Source of the DNA: DASQWP01 sp050697555
GTDB taxonomy: Bacteria; Actinomycetota; Thermoleophilia; Gaiellales; Gaiellaceae
Reading direction: 5' to 3'
Length of the DNA: 64,000 nt
NCBI GenBank assembly: GCA_050697555.1
Contig: JBOHAD010000002.1
Location: forward strand, 1-64,000
Below the pieces are notes generated by a model that was not told the DNA's origin, searched no databases, and worked only from the letters and a program-made list of their open reading frames with translations. This document shows, piece after piece, positions 25,042 to 33,382 of the stretch. The position numbers and the translations under genes are program-made. Positions within the stretch are counted from its first letter, which is position 1. The number at the start of each line of letters is the position of its first letter.

Positions 25042-27717
25042 CTACGAGCGGGCGCTGCGAACAGCCTTGAGCACCCCAATTATGGCCTTGGCCGCATCCT
25101 TGAAGCTCGCGTTCGCGCGCACCATGTCCTGATCAGTAGGGTCCGTGCCGATGTGGGCGAAGGTGCGGTTGCAGCGCAGGTCGTGCAACGTCTGCAAATT
25201 AGCGACCTGCTTCGAGAGCTTGGTGCTGCCGAGGGCGGTGATCAGCGCGCCGTAGTCAGGCTTCGTCTCGTCGGCGCGAATCTGGCTCTTGATGTTCTCG
25301 CTGTCCCCGATCTCGAGATAGGCGGCACGCGTAAGCCGCTCGGAGATGATGTCGAGGTTCTCGAGCTGGCCCGGCCGACCTGATTGGCCTCGGTCGCGCT
25401 CCTTCGCCCACAACCCGGCGTGCCGAAAGATCCAGTCCTTCTCGTCACCGTAGAGGACGGCAGGCGCGATACCCGGATCGAACCCGATCTCGTCGTACAG
25501 GCTCGCGAGCGCGACATCTTCGCCTAGTGCCACATTCGCCAGGGCTGCCGACAAATCAGCTCGAGCCTGCTGGTCGACCTCCTGGCTTTCGCCTTCGAGG
25601 AGGGCGACGAGGGCCGCCTGCTGCTCGGGCGTGATGTCGCCGAGGACGGATCCGCATGCCGAACGCAACGCCGAGGCCGCCAGGCGGTGGATGTCCTTGT
25701 CGTCGTACTCGGCGTCGGGACCGACGTAGCCGAGGAGTGGATTGATGACGGCTGGTCGGCCCACGGCCCCGAGCAGCGGCAGGAGCGCACTGACCTCGCT
25801 GCGGGAGGAGGCAGCCGCCAGCTCGCTCGTGAAGATCGAGCTCAGGTCGTCCAGTACCTGCGTTGCCTCACGGCCAAGTTGCCCACCGCCGGCGGCGATC
25901 TCGCGGAGATGGCCGATTAGGGGTTGGTCACGCGGCTTGACCTTGCCGATCGCCTGAATGCCCGCGCGCCGAAGCTCGGGGCGGCCTGACGTGAGCAGGT
26001 CGACAACGCCAGGCGGCAGCGTTCCTCCCTCGGGCGTCAACTCTGCGATCGCGGCCGTCGCCTGTGCTCGGCGCGCCGCATTATTCCTATGGACGTCGCC
26101 GACGATCGTCTCGAGGATCGGTTGCTGCGCGGCCGCCCCATGGGACACAACGAGCTTCGTGAGCTCGTCCTTTTCCGACGCTGAGAGAGCTACCCAGGCC
26201 TCCGCACCCCCGGCGAACGCGGCGTCAGGCGCGGACGGAGCCAGCGCCTCGGCAATGTCCAAGGCGAAGGCCCGCTGCTGAATCCCCGAAGCGGCCTGTA
26301 CGACCTCGTCGTCACGGTCTTTGATCAGCTCGATGGCAAGCGCGCCGCGCTCAGCTCCCGCGCCGAGGAACTCGAATGCGTTCTCGACCTGGTCATCGGG
26401 AATCAGGAAGGCGACGTCGGTCGTGCCGATCAGGTCGCGCTGCCGTGCACCGAGGATGAGCTGCGTAGCAAGTACTGGGTCGCTGCCCAAGGCGGCGTCG
26501 AGCACGGCTTTGAACATCTGCCGCGTTTCGCCTGAATCGCCCTTACGTGGCCAGCGAATTGCGTCAATTTGCGCCTGGGTGTTCGCCGCCTCATCGTCTT
26601 CCACAACGGTCTGGATGCGGCTGTGGAGCGATTGGCCGACACGTTGCAGAAGAGGATCGTCTGGGCCCTGCCGCGCTTGCTTCAGTGCAAACGCGACAAT
26701 CTCCACAGAGATCGTCGCAGGGGCGTTGTCGACGATGTATGCGGCGACGCTTTGCTGAAGGCCATCCGCACTCCCGAGTGCCGCCAGGCGCCGCTTCCAC
26801 TCGCTCTCGTCCCAGTTCGGCATTGATTCGGCGAGGACCCTCCACAAGTGGGGCTGGTGGGCAGCCGCCGTTGCGAACGCACGTGTGCGATCACGAGCGC
26901 CGTCAATGGTTTCGATCGCGCGCAGGAGAGCGCCGCTGCCAGGCGTGTCGGGAAGAGCCTCGCCGCCGAGCACGACTACGAGCCTCGCCGCATTGGCAAC
27001 GAGGTTCTCGAGAGCGTCCGGGAAGGTGGTCGACTGCGCGAACCGCGGCGCCTGCTCGACTAGCCAGTCGAGCAGTGGTTCGAGCGACGGGGGCACGGTG
27101 GCCGCGCCCGGAGATGTGCGATCGAGGAAGGTCGTGACCTCGATCCAGGTTTCGCGTGTGGGGGTGGTCTCTGTCCGCTCGACCATGGCGGCGGCGGCTG
27201 CCTTGAGCAGCTTCGGGTCGCTCGCGCAGCGGAGGTACGCGCCCTCGCGCACGGTTTGGTTTGATGCACTCGCAGGGGTCTCCTGCTTGACGGCGGCGAG
27301 CGCCAGGTCAGCGGCAACGCTGCTCTCTTGCTCGATCACCCACCGCTCCAGGACGCCACGCCCTGTCTCGTAGTGGTTCTGGGGAAACGGCACCTCGTCA
27401 CGCAGACGGGCTGCGAGCCTCCGCGTCGCGGACTCGGGCAGCCGCGGTTGATGCTGACTGAGCGTCGTCACGATCTCGGCTGGAAGAGGATCGGCCATCG
27501 TCGAATCCACGATCTCGTCGACGACCATGGCCGTGAGAGCCGGGTGGTCGGCGCGCAGGATGCAATCGGCGACGATTGCGGCCAGACCGGCGTCGCGATA
27601 GCGCCAGAACGCCTCGACGACTTCGAGATGTCCCTGCTCGAGCGCCCGTTCAAGCACCTCCCGGCCGCTGGCGTCCTCAAGCCAGCGCGCGGCGGTGCTC
27701 TTCCTCGTGGGAGTCAT
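25042..27717 (-). CDS. large helical-repeat protein with C-terminal HEPN-like motif
   Basis: An 891-residue protein, almost wholly alpha-helical, with HEAT/ARM-like repeats (for example ELRRAGIQAIGKVKPRDQPL and EVSALLPLLGAVGRPAVIN). There is no signal peptide or membrane segment. The last 55 residues contain LHDLRCNRTFAHIGTDPTDQ, with Arg848 and His855 in the R-x4-6-H spacing of HEPN ribonucleases, followed by an amphipathic helix. A solenoid sensor carrying a HEPN effector is a familiar defence or abortive-infection layout (inference). I know no exact family. It sits alone between mobile remnants and a DUF2188 gene. Confidence 0.7.
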   Translation of the reverse strand: MTPTRKSTAARWLEDASGREVLERALEQGHLEVVEAFWRYRDAGLAAIVADCILRADHPALTAMVVDEIVDSTMADPLPAEIVTTLSQHQPRLPESATRRLAARLRDEVPFPQNHYETGRGVLERWVIEQESSVAADLALAAVKQETPASASNQTVREGAYLRCASDPKLLKAAAAAMVERTETTPTRETWIEVTTFLDRTSPGAATVPPSLEPLLDWLVEQAPRFAQSTTFPDALENLVANAARLVVVLGGEALPDTPGSGALLRAIETIDGARDRTRAFATAAAHQPHLWRVLAESMPNWDESEWKRRLAALGSADGLQQSVAAYIVDNAPATISVEIVAFALKQARQGPDDPLLQRVGQSLHSRIQTVVEDDEAANTQAQIDAIRWPRKGDSGETRQMFKAVLDAALGSDPVLATQLILGARQRDLIGTTDVAFLIPDDQVENAFEFLGAGAERGALAIELIKDRDDEVVQAASGIQQRAFALDIAEALAPSAPDAAFAGGAEAWVALSASEKDELTKLVVSHGAAAQQPILETIVGDVHRNNAARRAQATAAIAELTPEGGTLPPGVVDLLTSGRPELRRAGIQAIGKVKPRDQPLIGHLREIAAGGGQLGREATQVLDDLSSIFTSELAAASSRSEVSALLPLLGAVGRPAVINPLLGYVGPDAEYDDKDIHRLAASALRSACGSVLGDITPEQQAALVALLEGESQEVDQQARADLSAALANVALGEDVALASLYDEIGFDPGIAPAVLYGDEKDWIFRHAGLWAKERDRGQSGRPGQLENLDIISERLTRAAYLEIGDSENIKSQIRADETKPDYGALITALGSTKLSKQVANLQTLHDLRCNRTFAHIGTDPTDQDMVRANASFKDAAKAIIGVLKAVRSARS

Positions 27718-27799
27718 GCCGTCAGGGTAAGCATTGGGCGAGCACTGCCCGGCGGATTTGCGCGGCCGTGCAATCGCCGCCGCGAAGCCGACTGTGCGC

Positions 27800-28036
27800 T
27801 CAGTGCTTCGTGTCCCTCGGCGGGTTCGGGTCGCGAGCCGGCTTCACCGTGTCCGAGTCCCGGATGAGTCCACTCGGGCGGTGAATTCGCACTTCGCCTC
27901 CGCCCTGGTGTCCGGCATAGCCCTTCGCCGCCGCCTCGGCCTGGGTGGAGTGGTTGGAGCTCGCGCGCTTCGCGCCCTCAGCTTTCGCGTCCCAGCCGCC
28001 CTTCGGGTTGCGCGTGACGTGGTAGTTGCGTGCCAT
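27800..28036 (-). CDS. DUF2188 family protein
   Basis: A 78-residue protein matching DUF2188: GGWDAKAEGAKRASSNHSTQ, then EVRIHRPSGLIRDSDTVKPA and DPNPPRDTKH. Family members are small, often found in accessory regions, and of unknown function. The ATG at 28036 is preceded by a ribosome binding site (GGAGGG). It is divergent from the Phd gene. Confidence 0.8.
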   Translation of the reverse strand: MARNYHVTRNPKGGWDAKAEGAKRASSNHSTQAEAAAKGYAGHQGGGEVRIHRPSGLIRDSDTVKPARDPNPPRDTKH

Positions 28037-28200
28037 TGTCGTTCCCTCCAGTCGTCGGTCTCTACCTCCACACGTTCCAGGTTACGGCGCGGGTCGGACG
28101 CACCCACGGCGTCGTTTGTCTGACGAGCGGCGTCGAGGTGAGGACCGTCCGACGCCGGTCCTAGGCTCCTCGCATCCCGCCTACTGAGAGGAGCAGCACG

Positions 28201-28413
28201 ATGGCCGAGATCAGTGTCCGCACCGACGAACTCCTGCCAGCGCGCGAGGCGAGCCGGTCGCTGGGCAAGGCGATCGACCGCCTGCTCGCCGGACAGGTCC
28301 AGAAGTACGTGATCGTGAACCGCAACCAGGTGCAGGCGGTCTTGCTCAGCGTCGACCGATATGCCGAGCTAGCGGACGAGCGCGCTGTCCTGGATGCTCG
28401 CCGAGCGGCCTGA
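28201..28413 (+). CDS. Phd/YefM-type antitoxin
   Basis: A 70-residue protein with the Phd/YefM antitoxin pattern: EASRSLGKAIDRLLAG, then YVIVNRNQVQAVLLSVDRYA. The N-terminal part would bind operator DNA and the C-terminal part would neutralise a partner. A ribosome binding site (GAGAGGAG) precedes the ATG. No Doc, YoeB or PIN toxin follows; instead an endonuclease-fold gene begins 18 bases downstream, so the partner may be unusual. Confidence 0.8.
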   Translation: MAEISVRTDELLPAREASRSLGKAIDRLLAGQVQKYVIVNRNQVQAVLLSVDRYAELADERAVLDARRAA

Positions 28414-28431
28414 TCCCGGCAGACGCGGGCA

Positions 28432-29022
28432 GTGGGAGCGACAGAGAGTGGCGTCTTCGCACTCGCCCGCGAGGCTGGGATCGAACTCGAAGCTGGCCGC
28501 TCGCTGCCGTGGCTCTCTAATCGCGGGCACCTGAACCCGCTGGTCTCAGCTTCCGTACCTCGCGGCACGCTGGGAATCTTGGCCGCGCTGCACGAGCGAC
28601 TCGGTGGAGACGAGACCGCTCTCGCCCTCAAGCGGTCAGGTGGTGGCCCGCGGCCCGACTTCATCCTCCGCGAGGCGGAGCTGATCGTCGAGGTCGATGA
28701 AGTTCAGCACTTCACGAGCGACCGACTGTTGACACTCGAGCTCTATCCGAAGCGCATGGAGATTGCCTTCGACATTGACGAGTACCGAACGCTCGCGAGC
28801 AAGTGGAGTTCGGTGGCGGACAAGTATCGGGCAGCCAAGCCGGCCCTTGACTTTCCACACCCTGGCGGACGGCGAGCGCAACGAGCCTACTTCGATGCCG
28901 TCCGTGACCTGGTGGCGCCCTCGTTCGGCTGGACAGTCTGCCGCATCCCAGCGCCGGAGTGCGACCCGATCATCGCCTTCACGAGATTGACCGATCGCCT
29001 CGCTCGGCCGTTGTCGCGTTGA
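28432..29022 (+). CDS. PD-(D/E)XK nuclease-like protein, candidate toxin
   Basis: A 196-residue soluble protein with a restriction-endonuclease-fold core near residues 74-94: RPDFILREAELIVEVDEVQH. Asp76, Glu87, Asp89, Gln92 and His93 match the D...ExDxxQH pattern of DUF559/VSR-like nucleases. The start is GTG, 18 bases after the Phd-type antitoxin, in the same orientation. This suggests a toxin-antitoxin pair with a nuclease toxin (inference); it could instead be an independent nuclease. Confidence 0.65.
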   Translation: MGATESGVFALAREAGIELEAGRSLPWLSNRGHLNPLVSASVPRGTLGILAALHERLGGDETALALKRSGGGPRPDFILREAELIVEVDEVQHFTSDRLLTLELYPKRMEIAFDIDEYRTLASKWSSVADKYRAAKPALDFPHPGGRRAQRAYFDAVRDLVAPSFGWTVCRIPAPECDPIIAFTRLTDRLARPLSR

Positions 29023-29133
29023 GCAGGGGTCGGCGCCACCATCGTAGCGCTGGGCCGACAGGAGAACCCGTCGTCGTCGTCGTCGTTCCAGGACTCATGG
29101 CTGGTTGAGACCGAATGCGGGGGCCGTTCGCGA

Positions 29134-29340
29134 CTAGACGGCCCGCAGGGCGTTGATGAGAGCCGCGGTTTCGTCGAGCCCATACGCAAGTTGCGCACGC
29201 TCGTCGCCGGCGGCCTGGACGTCGCTCACGTCAATACGAAGCCGGTAGGCCTTGAATGTCTCCTTGTCCTTCACCTCAGGAATGCCGGCAGCCCGCATCG
29301 CCTCCTGCAAGCGGGGTCTCCATCGCCCAGGGATAATCAA
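29134..29340 (-). CDS. small protein of unknown function
   Basis: A 68-residue frame with protein-like composition (RLQEAMRAAGIPEVKDKETF, then YRLRIDVSDVQAAGDERAQ). Only a TTG start (29340) is available; protein-like sequence extends a few codons further upstream without a start, so it may be a fragment of a longer gene. A long hairpin lies just upstream. Confidence 0.45.
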   Translation of the reverse strand: MIIPGRWRPRLQEAMRAAGIPEVKDKETFKAYRLRIDVSDVQAAGDERAQLAYGLDETAALINALRAV

Positions 29341-29366
29341 CGACCAGCCGGATGCCTTTCGCGTAA

Positions 29367-29423
29367 CGCCGGGTAGAAGAGCCCGGCGGCGAGTTCAACG
29401 CTAGGGCTCTCCTACTCCCGGCG
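29367..29423. repeat. long imperfect inverted repeat
   Basis: CGCCGGG, TAG and AGAGCCC (29367-29384) pair with GGGCTCT, CTA and CCCGGCG (29404-29423), giving about 17 base pairs with one mismatch, a 2-base bulge and a 19-base loop. There is no T tract, so it is not a standard terminator. It could be a structured RNA element, a small palindromic repeat or a remnant of a mobile element. Confidence 0.5.
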
Positions 29424-29599
29424 CCAGGCCAGATCCAGGCTGGAAGGTTGCGGCAGCGCCGGGCTAAAGGGTTTCCTCTTGAATCTTCTGGTGCAATGGG
29501 GTATCACTCTATCTTGCCATCAGGCATCAGGGAGTTTCCTCGGGTCGCGCTCTGCGGTCGCGGTCCCCGGGACACGCTTCGCGACCATAGGGGGTTACG

Positions 29600-31666
29600 G
29601 TGACACGTGCTGTGAGGGCTGCGCGCCGGCTTCGCATGCGGCGACCGTCCGGCTTTGTTCTCGCGCTCTTGATCCTACTTGTCATCACGGGCTCATTTCG
29701 TCTGCCTGAGCGGGCCGCTGCGACTCATGGGGGAACCCATGTGAGCGGGACTATTGGCTCGAACGCCACCTGGACTGTGGGAGGAAGCCCGTATGTGCTG
29801 GACGGGAACGTGACGGTGGCCTCGGGCGTGACCCTAACGATCGAGCCCGGCGTGGTCGTGAAGTTCAACGGGCAGTACCGCACGTTTACGGTCAGGGGGA
29901 CTCTGAGCGCTGTGGGAACGCCGGAGAGCGGGATCGTCTTCACTTCGATTCAGGACGATTCGGTTGGAGGCGACTCGGGCGGAGATGGCCCGACACCCGG
30001 GGCGCCTGGGCAGTGGTACGAGATCGGCTTCAAATCGGGCAGCACGAGTTCACTCCTGAAGTTCGTCGAGGTTCGCTACGGGGGGTACGGCTCCGCGAAC
30101 TGGGCCTACGGGGCCATCAACGTCGGGGCTTCGTCGGCAGTCACGATCGAAGACTCACGAATCACGGATAGCGACCGCTCGGGAATCAAGATCAACGAGG
30201 GCGGGGCGACCGTTCGCCGCTCTGTGATCCAGAAAGGCGGCAACGGAATCTCGGTCAACCAAGGGTGGGTCGCGGTCGAAGACCGAACGTTCATCCAAGA
30301 CAACTCGGGCGAAGGCGTCTGGTTCAACCTCACGAGCTCGTACGATGGCCCCGCCTCTTCGATCATGGAGAGCGACGTCACGGACAGTGGTGGTGAGGGG
30401 ATCGAGCTCCAGGTGGCTAGCACGCTCCCCACCTCGAAGTGGCCGCATGGAAACCGAAACAACATTTTTGCGAATGCGGGGAAGCAGCTAAAGCTTTCGG
30501 GTTACCATCCGCCGTCGTACACGAAGCAGTACGCGGTCGATTGGACTGGTAACTACTGGGGGAGTGACGTCCACTTCTGGTATGCGCCGTCGCTCTGCTC
30601 AGGAACGGATCCATATTCTCCTGGCCATCTCGGGTACACGTGGAGCAATCCTGCTCCTGAGCCCGGCGGACTCGTTCCGCCGCCGAGTGGACCGATTAGC
30701 TACACCACTTTCAAAGCCGGCACAGGGGACAGCGTCGTCTATTGCGCCTACGATCGCTTCAAGATCGACACCTGCCAGCTCTCAACTAGCTATATTATGA
30801 GCGACCTTCACACAATTACTTTCTCCACTCCGCAGCCGCTGGAGACGGTCCTGGATTGCGCAGCCGATGGCGGGGTTTCTCCGCAGCTGCTTCAGTCGAA
30901 CGTAGCCACAACATGCCCGGATACGCATGTCGGCTACTTTGTCGACCCGCTGGCATCTACGAGCGATGTACTGGCAGGCTACGAGCCCATGGTGAGTGGC
31001 CTCGTCGATGAACTCAACGTAATCGGCGACTTCTCATGCTCATACGCTGGATCGGCGCCTGTCAACGAGATGGTGGCTATTCACATACCAACCTATGACC
31101 CTCGGCTTCCTGACTTTCTCGAGCCGGACTTCGAATGCTCGGCCTCGGATCCTTGGGAGCCTTCACATGGAAGGATCGACGTCTTTCCTTCCTATCGACC
31201 AGGCTTTGAAGGGCAGCGCTATGTGTACCAGCTATTCCGATGGGATGTGGCTCGCCTAGATGTCCTCAAGGGTTGTGGTAATGGCGTCACCATCGAGGCC
31301 GACGCCGTCTTCAATAACTTCGATGGCCAGCAGTACCTTGGTGAGATCGTCGGCTGGGCATCGAACCTACCGGATGACTACAAAGACACGCAGGCCTTTG
31401 ATTGTCTCCCGCTATTGCCGTGCAATCGTCGCATCTATACGGTAGGGTCGGCCGACGTGCATCGCCTACAAGCCAACTTCGCCTACTACACGCTAATTCG
31501 AACCAAGCCGGGCAACGCTAGCTCGGATACTGCCGCACTGAACTTTCAGGGCGGTACACGCCTCCCCGAGTTTTGCCACAAAGCGTGGTGCGTCGAGCCC
31601 AAGGAGAGCAAGATCGTGATTCCCGAATGGGGCATTCCGGTGCCCGGCTCTGTCTCCTGGGACTGA
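29600..31666 (+). CDS. secreted right-handed beta-helix protein
   Basis: A 688-residue exported protein. A basic N-terminus and signal segment (FVLALLILLVITGSFRL) are followed by WTVGGSPYVLDGNVTVASGV and LTIEPGVVVKFNG, a common start of parallel beta-helix domains, and by helix rungs with repeats such as AVTIEDSRITDSDRSGIKIN (about 140-260). The second half (330-688) has many cysteines and tyrosines and no family I recognise. Base composition is clearly less GC-rich than the surroundings, which suggests acquisition from elsewhere. The start is GTG 29600. Confidence 0.75.
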   Translation: MTRAVRAARRLRMRRPSGFVLALLILLVITGSFRLPERAAATHGGTHVSGTIGSNATWTVGGSPYVLDGNVTVASGVTLTIEPGVVVKFNGQYRTFTVRGTLSAVGTPESGIVFTSIQDDSVGGDSGGDGPTPGAPGQWYEIGFKSGSTSSLLKFVEVRYGGYGSANWAYGAINVGASSAVTIEDSRITDSDRSGIKINEGGATVRRSVIQKGGNGISVNQGWVAVEDRTFIQDNSGEGVWFNLTSSYDGPASSIMESDVTDSGGEGIELQVASTLPTSKWPHGNRNNIFANAGKQLKLSGYHPPSYTKQYAVDWTGNYWGSDVHFWYAPSLCSGTDPYSPGHLGYTWSNPAPEPGGLVPPPSGPISYTTFKAGTGDSVVYCAYDRFKIDTCQLSTSYIMSDLHTITFSTPQPLETVLDCAADGGVSPQLLQSNVATTCPDTHVGYFVDPLASTSDVLAGYEPMVSGLVDELNVIGDFSCSYAGSAPVNEMVAIHIPTYDPRLPDFLEPDFECSASDPWEPSHGRIDVFPSYRPGFEGQRYVYQLFRWDVARLDVLKGCGNGVTIEADAVFNNFDGQQYLGEIVGWASNLPDDYKDTQAFDCLPLLPCNRRIYTVGSADVHRLQANFAYYTLIRTKPGNASSDTAALNFQGGTRLPEFCHKAWCVEPKESKIVIPEWGIPVPGSVSWD

Positions 31667-31828
31667 GCCGGAAGGGCCAGTCGTGCTTCAGGGAATCGAA
31701 CGTGCTGAAGAAGACGGGTCTCGCGGACTCGGATCCCGACAACCGAGGCCTTTTGGTCGAGCCATGCCGCTGGACTCCCCGAAGAGGGGACGTCGCTCGC
31801 GTGCTCTTGTACTACTCTTTGGAGGGTC

Positions 31829-32362
31829 GTGTCGCAGCTAGCTGCTAGGGGGACGAAGCTGACGTTCGCCTTTTCGGCGGGTTTGTTGTGGATCCCTCTA
31901 GTCATCGGCGCACTGATTGCCGCTGACACGGGTCCCCTCGCCGTGGCCGTCGCGTTCGCGATCGCGGGATCGTGTGCGCTCGGGAGCGCGATCGTACTAT
32001 CGGTTGTGCGCGGCGCGATGGTGAGGGTCACGGCGCTCGCCGGGCTCTCGCTCGGCGTTGTGCTCGCGTCAGCTGGCCTTCCGGTCACCGTGCCGAGTTA
32101 CGACCCGTACACCGAAGTGGGATTCGGTTATCCGATTCCCTTCGTCTTCGCTGATCTTTCGTACGGGGGCGGCCACCAGCCCGTCGCCCATCCCACCACG
32201 GAGCACTGGAATCCATGGGAGCAGCCTGCGCTATTGGATCTACCTCGCTTCTTGCTCTCATATCTCGTCGTCTTCGCTTTGCTCACTGTGATCTCACTCG
32301 GCGCCCGCGCAAGCTGGCGACGCGTACGCCACTCGCCGGTTCGGCGGTCGAGCTCCTGGTAA
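31829..32362 (+). CDS. membrane protein of unknown function
   Basis: A 177-residue protein with about four membrane segments (LLWIPLVIGALIAA; AVAVAFAIAGSCALGSAIVL; VTALAGLSLGVVLASAGL; LLSYLVVFALLTVISL) and a 45-residue extracytoplasmic loop rich in Tyr, Pro and Gly between the last two. No family recognised. GTG 31829 start. Confidence 0.6.
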   Translation: MSQLAARGTKLTFAFSAGLLWIPLVIGALIAADTGPLAVAVAFAIAGSCALGSAIVLSVVRGAMVRVTALAGLSLGVVLASAGLPVTVPSYDPYTEVGFGYPIPFVFADLSYGGGHQPVAHPTTEHWNPWEQPALLDLPRFLLSYLVVFALLTVISLGARASWRRVRHSPVRRSSSW

Positions 32363-32445
32363 GGCCTTAGACTGCGAGTCGCCAGACGGCTTCGACGTTT
32401 CGCTTGCTCAGCCGGACTTCGGCGCTCGGGCACCAGCGAGCGGGT

Positions 32446-32793
32446 ATCACTCCCTATGGCCTTCGATGGCTCGAGGCTCAGTCGGGACGCGACAGAGTTC
32501 TCCACGACGCGCATGGAGTCATGGTCTTTGAGGCCGAGCCGACTCCTTCGTTCGCCTCACTTGGGCCAGTGACAGCGGTGGTCGTAAGCCCGGCGAACGG
32601 GTGGTCGAGATAGTGCAGGCCGCCGCTCGGCCGGACGTCCAGATGACCGAGCAGCAACAGCTCGCCTTCGACCTCTACTCGGCCTCGTTCTCTGAAGAGT
32701 CAGCGGACGCGCGCTTCCTACTGATGATGGCGGTCGAGACCCTGCTGGAGCCCCAGAAACGCTCCGAAGCCGTCGCCGCGCACGAAGGTGAGA
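32446..32793 (+). pseudogene. frameshifted gene of unknown family
   Basis: Two adjacent frames carry protein-like sequence that joins well: the first with ITPYGLRWLEAQSGRDRV and HGVMVFEAEPTPSF, the second with MTEQQQLAFDLYSASFSEES and ADARFLLMMAVETLL. The switch is near 32600. The second half resembles helical segments found in some HEPN-type proteins, but this is a weak impression. The rest of 32.4-33.2 kb holds no gene I can support. Confidence 0.5.
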
Positions 32794-33062
32794 CCGCGTT
32801 CCTGCTCGCGGGCGACGAGAAGCTGAAGGTGCGTCGGCCAGGGCTGGCCTGGGATCGGCCCGGCCCGCCCAACCGACAGGGCCCGCCTCGCACCGCGCCT
32901 GCTGGTTCCTCGCCCCTTGGCTGCTCAAGAGGACTCGAGGCACGGTAGCCATGTCGGCGCGTGCTTAAGCCATCCCTGCGACCGCCGGTCGCCCCGGCCG
33001 GCGGTCGCTCCCGCTTGCTCGGCTCGCCCGGCGAGTCCTCGCGCCCGGCGCTGACGGGCGAG

Positions 33063-33098
33063 TGCGCGCCAGTCGCGCGCCAGTGCGCGCCACTCTTG
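33063..33098. repeat. GCGCGCCAGT-type repeat downstream of tRNA-Arg
   Basis: Three tandem units of the pattern GTGCGCGCCAGTC, about 95 bases beyond the 3' end of the intact tRNA-Arg. Related to the tracts at 16263 and 40854. Confidence 0.5.
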
Positions 33099-33192
33099 AG
33101 CGGTCTCTAGCGGTCTAGGGCGGTCTCGCGGAGGACGCCGCCTGGAGCCCGAAACCGGCGGGATTGCAGCGGTTTCCGCATGAACAGGCGCA

Positions 33193-33265
33193 TGCGCCTG
33201 GCAGGATTCGAACCTGCGACCCGCGGATTAGAAGTCCGCCGCTCTGTCCACTGAGCTACAGGCGC
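33193..33265 (-). tRNA. tRNA-Arg(TCT)
   Basis: An intact 73-base tRNA. The acceptor stem GCGCCTG/CAGGCGC, D arm, anticodon stem GCGGA/TCCGC with loop CTTCTAA (anticodon TCT), and T arm GCAGG-TTCGAAT-CCTGC all form. The 3' CCA is not encoded. Its 3' half is repeated at 16181 and 15189, so it is the probable integration target of the accessory region to its left. Confidence 0.95.
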
Positions 33266-33307
33266 CCGGCGCCACCGTACCACTCGCTACACTCGGCTCC
33301 AGAGCGC

Positions 33308-33381
33308 GGTGGCGGTAGCTCAGCTGGTAGAGCCCCGGGTTGTGGTCCCGGTGGTCGTGGGTTCGAATCCCATCCGCCACC
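33308..33381 (+). tRNA. tRNA-His(GTG)
   Basis: Intact tRNA with anticodon GTG at 33342-33344, acceptor stem GTGGCGG/CCGCCAC, and the His-specific extra G(-1) at 33308 facing C73 at 33381. The T arm is GTGGG-TTCGAAT-CCCAT. It is divergent from the tRNA-Arg gene 43 bases away. Confidence 0.95.
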
Positions 33382-33382
33382 C

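Noticed and set aside
29367..29470. Possible SRP RNA
   Set aside because: A GGAAGG/GCAGC-like segment is present, but the conserved apical-loop sequence and spacing do not fit; kept only as an inverted repeat.
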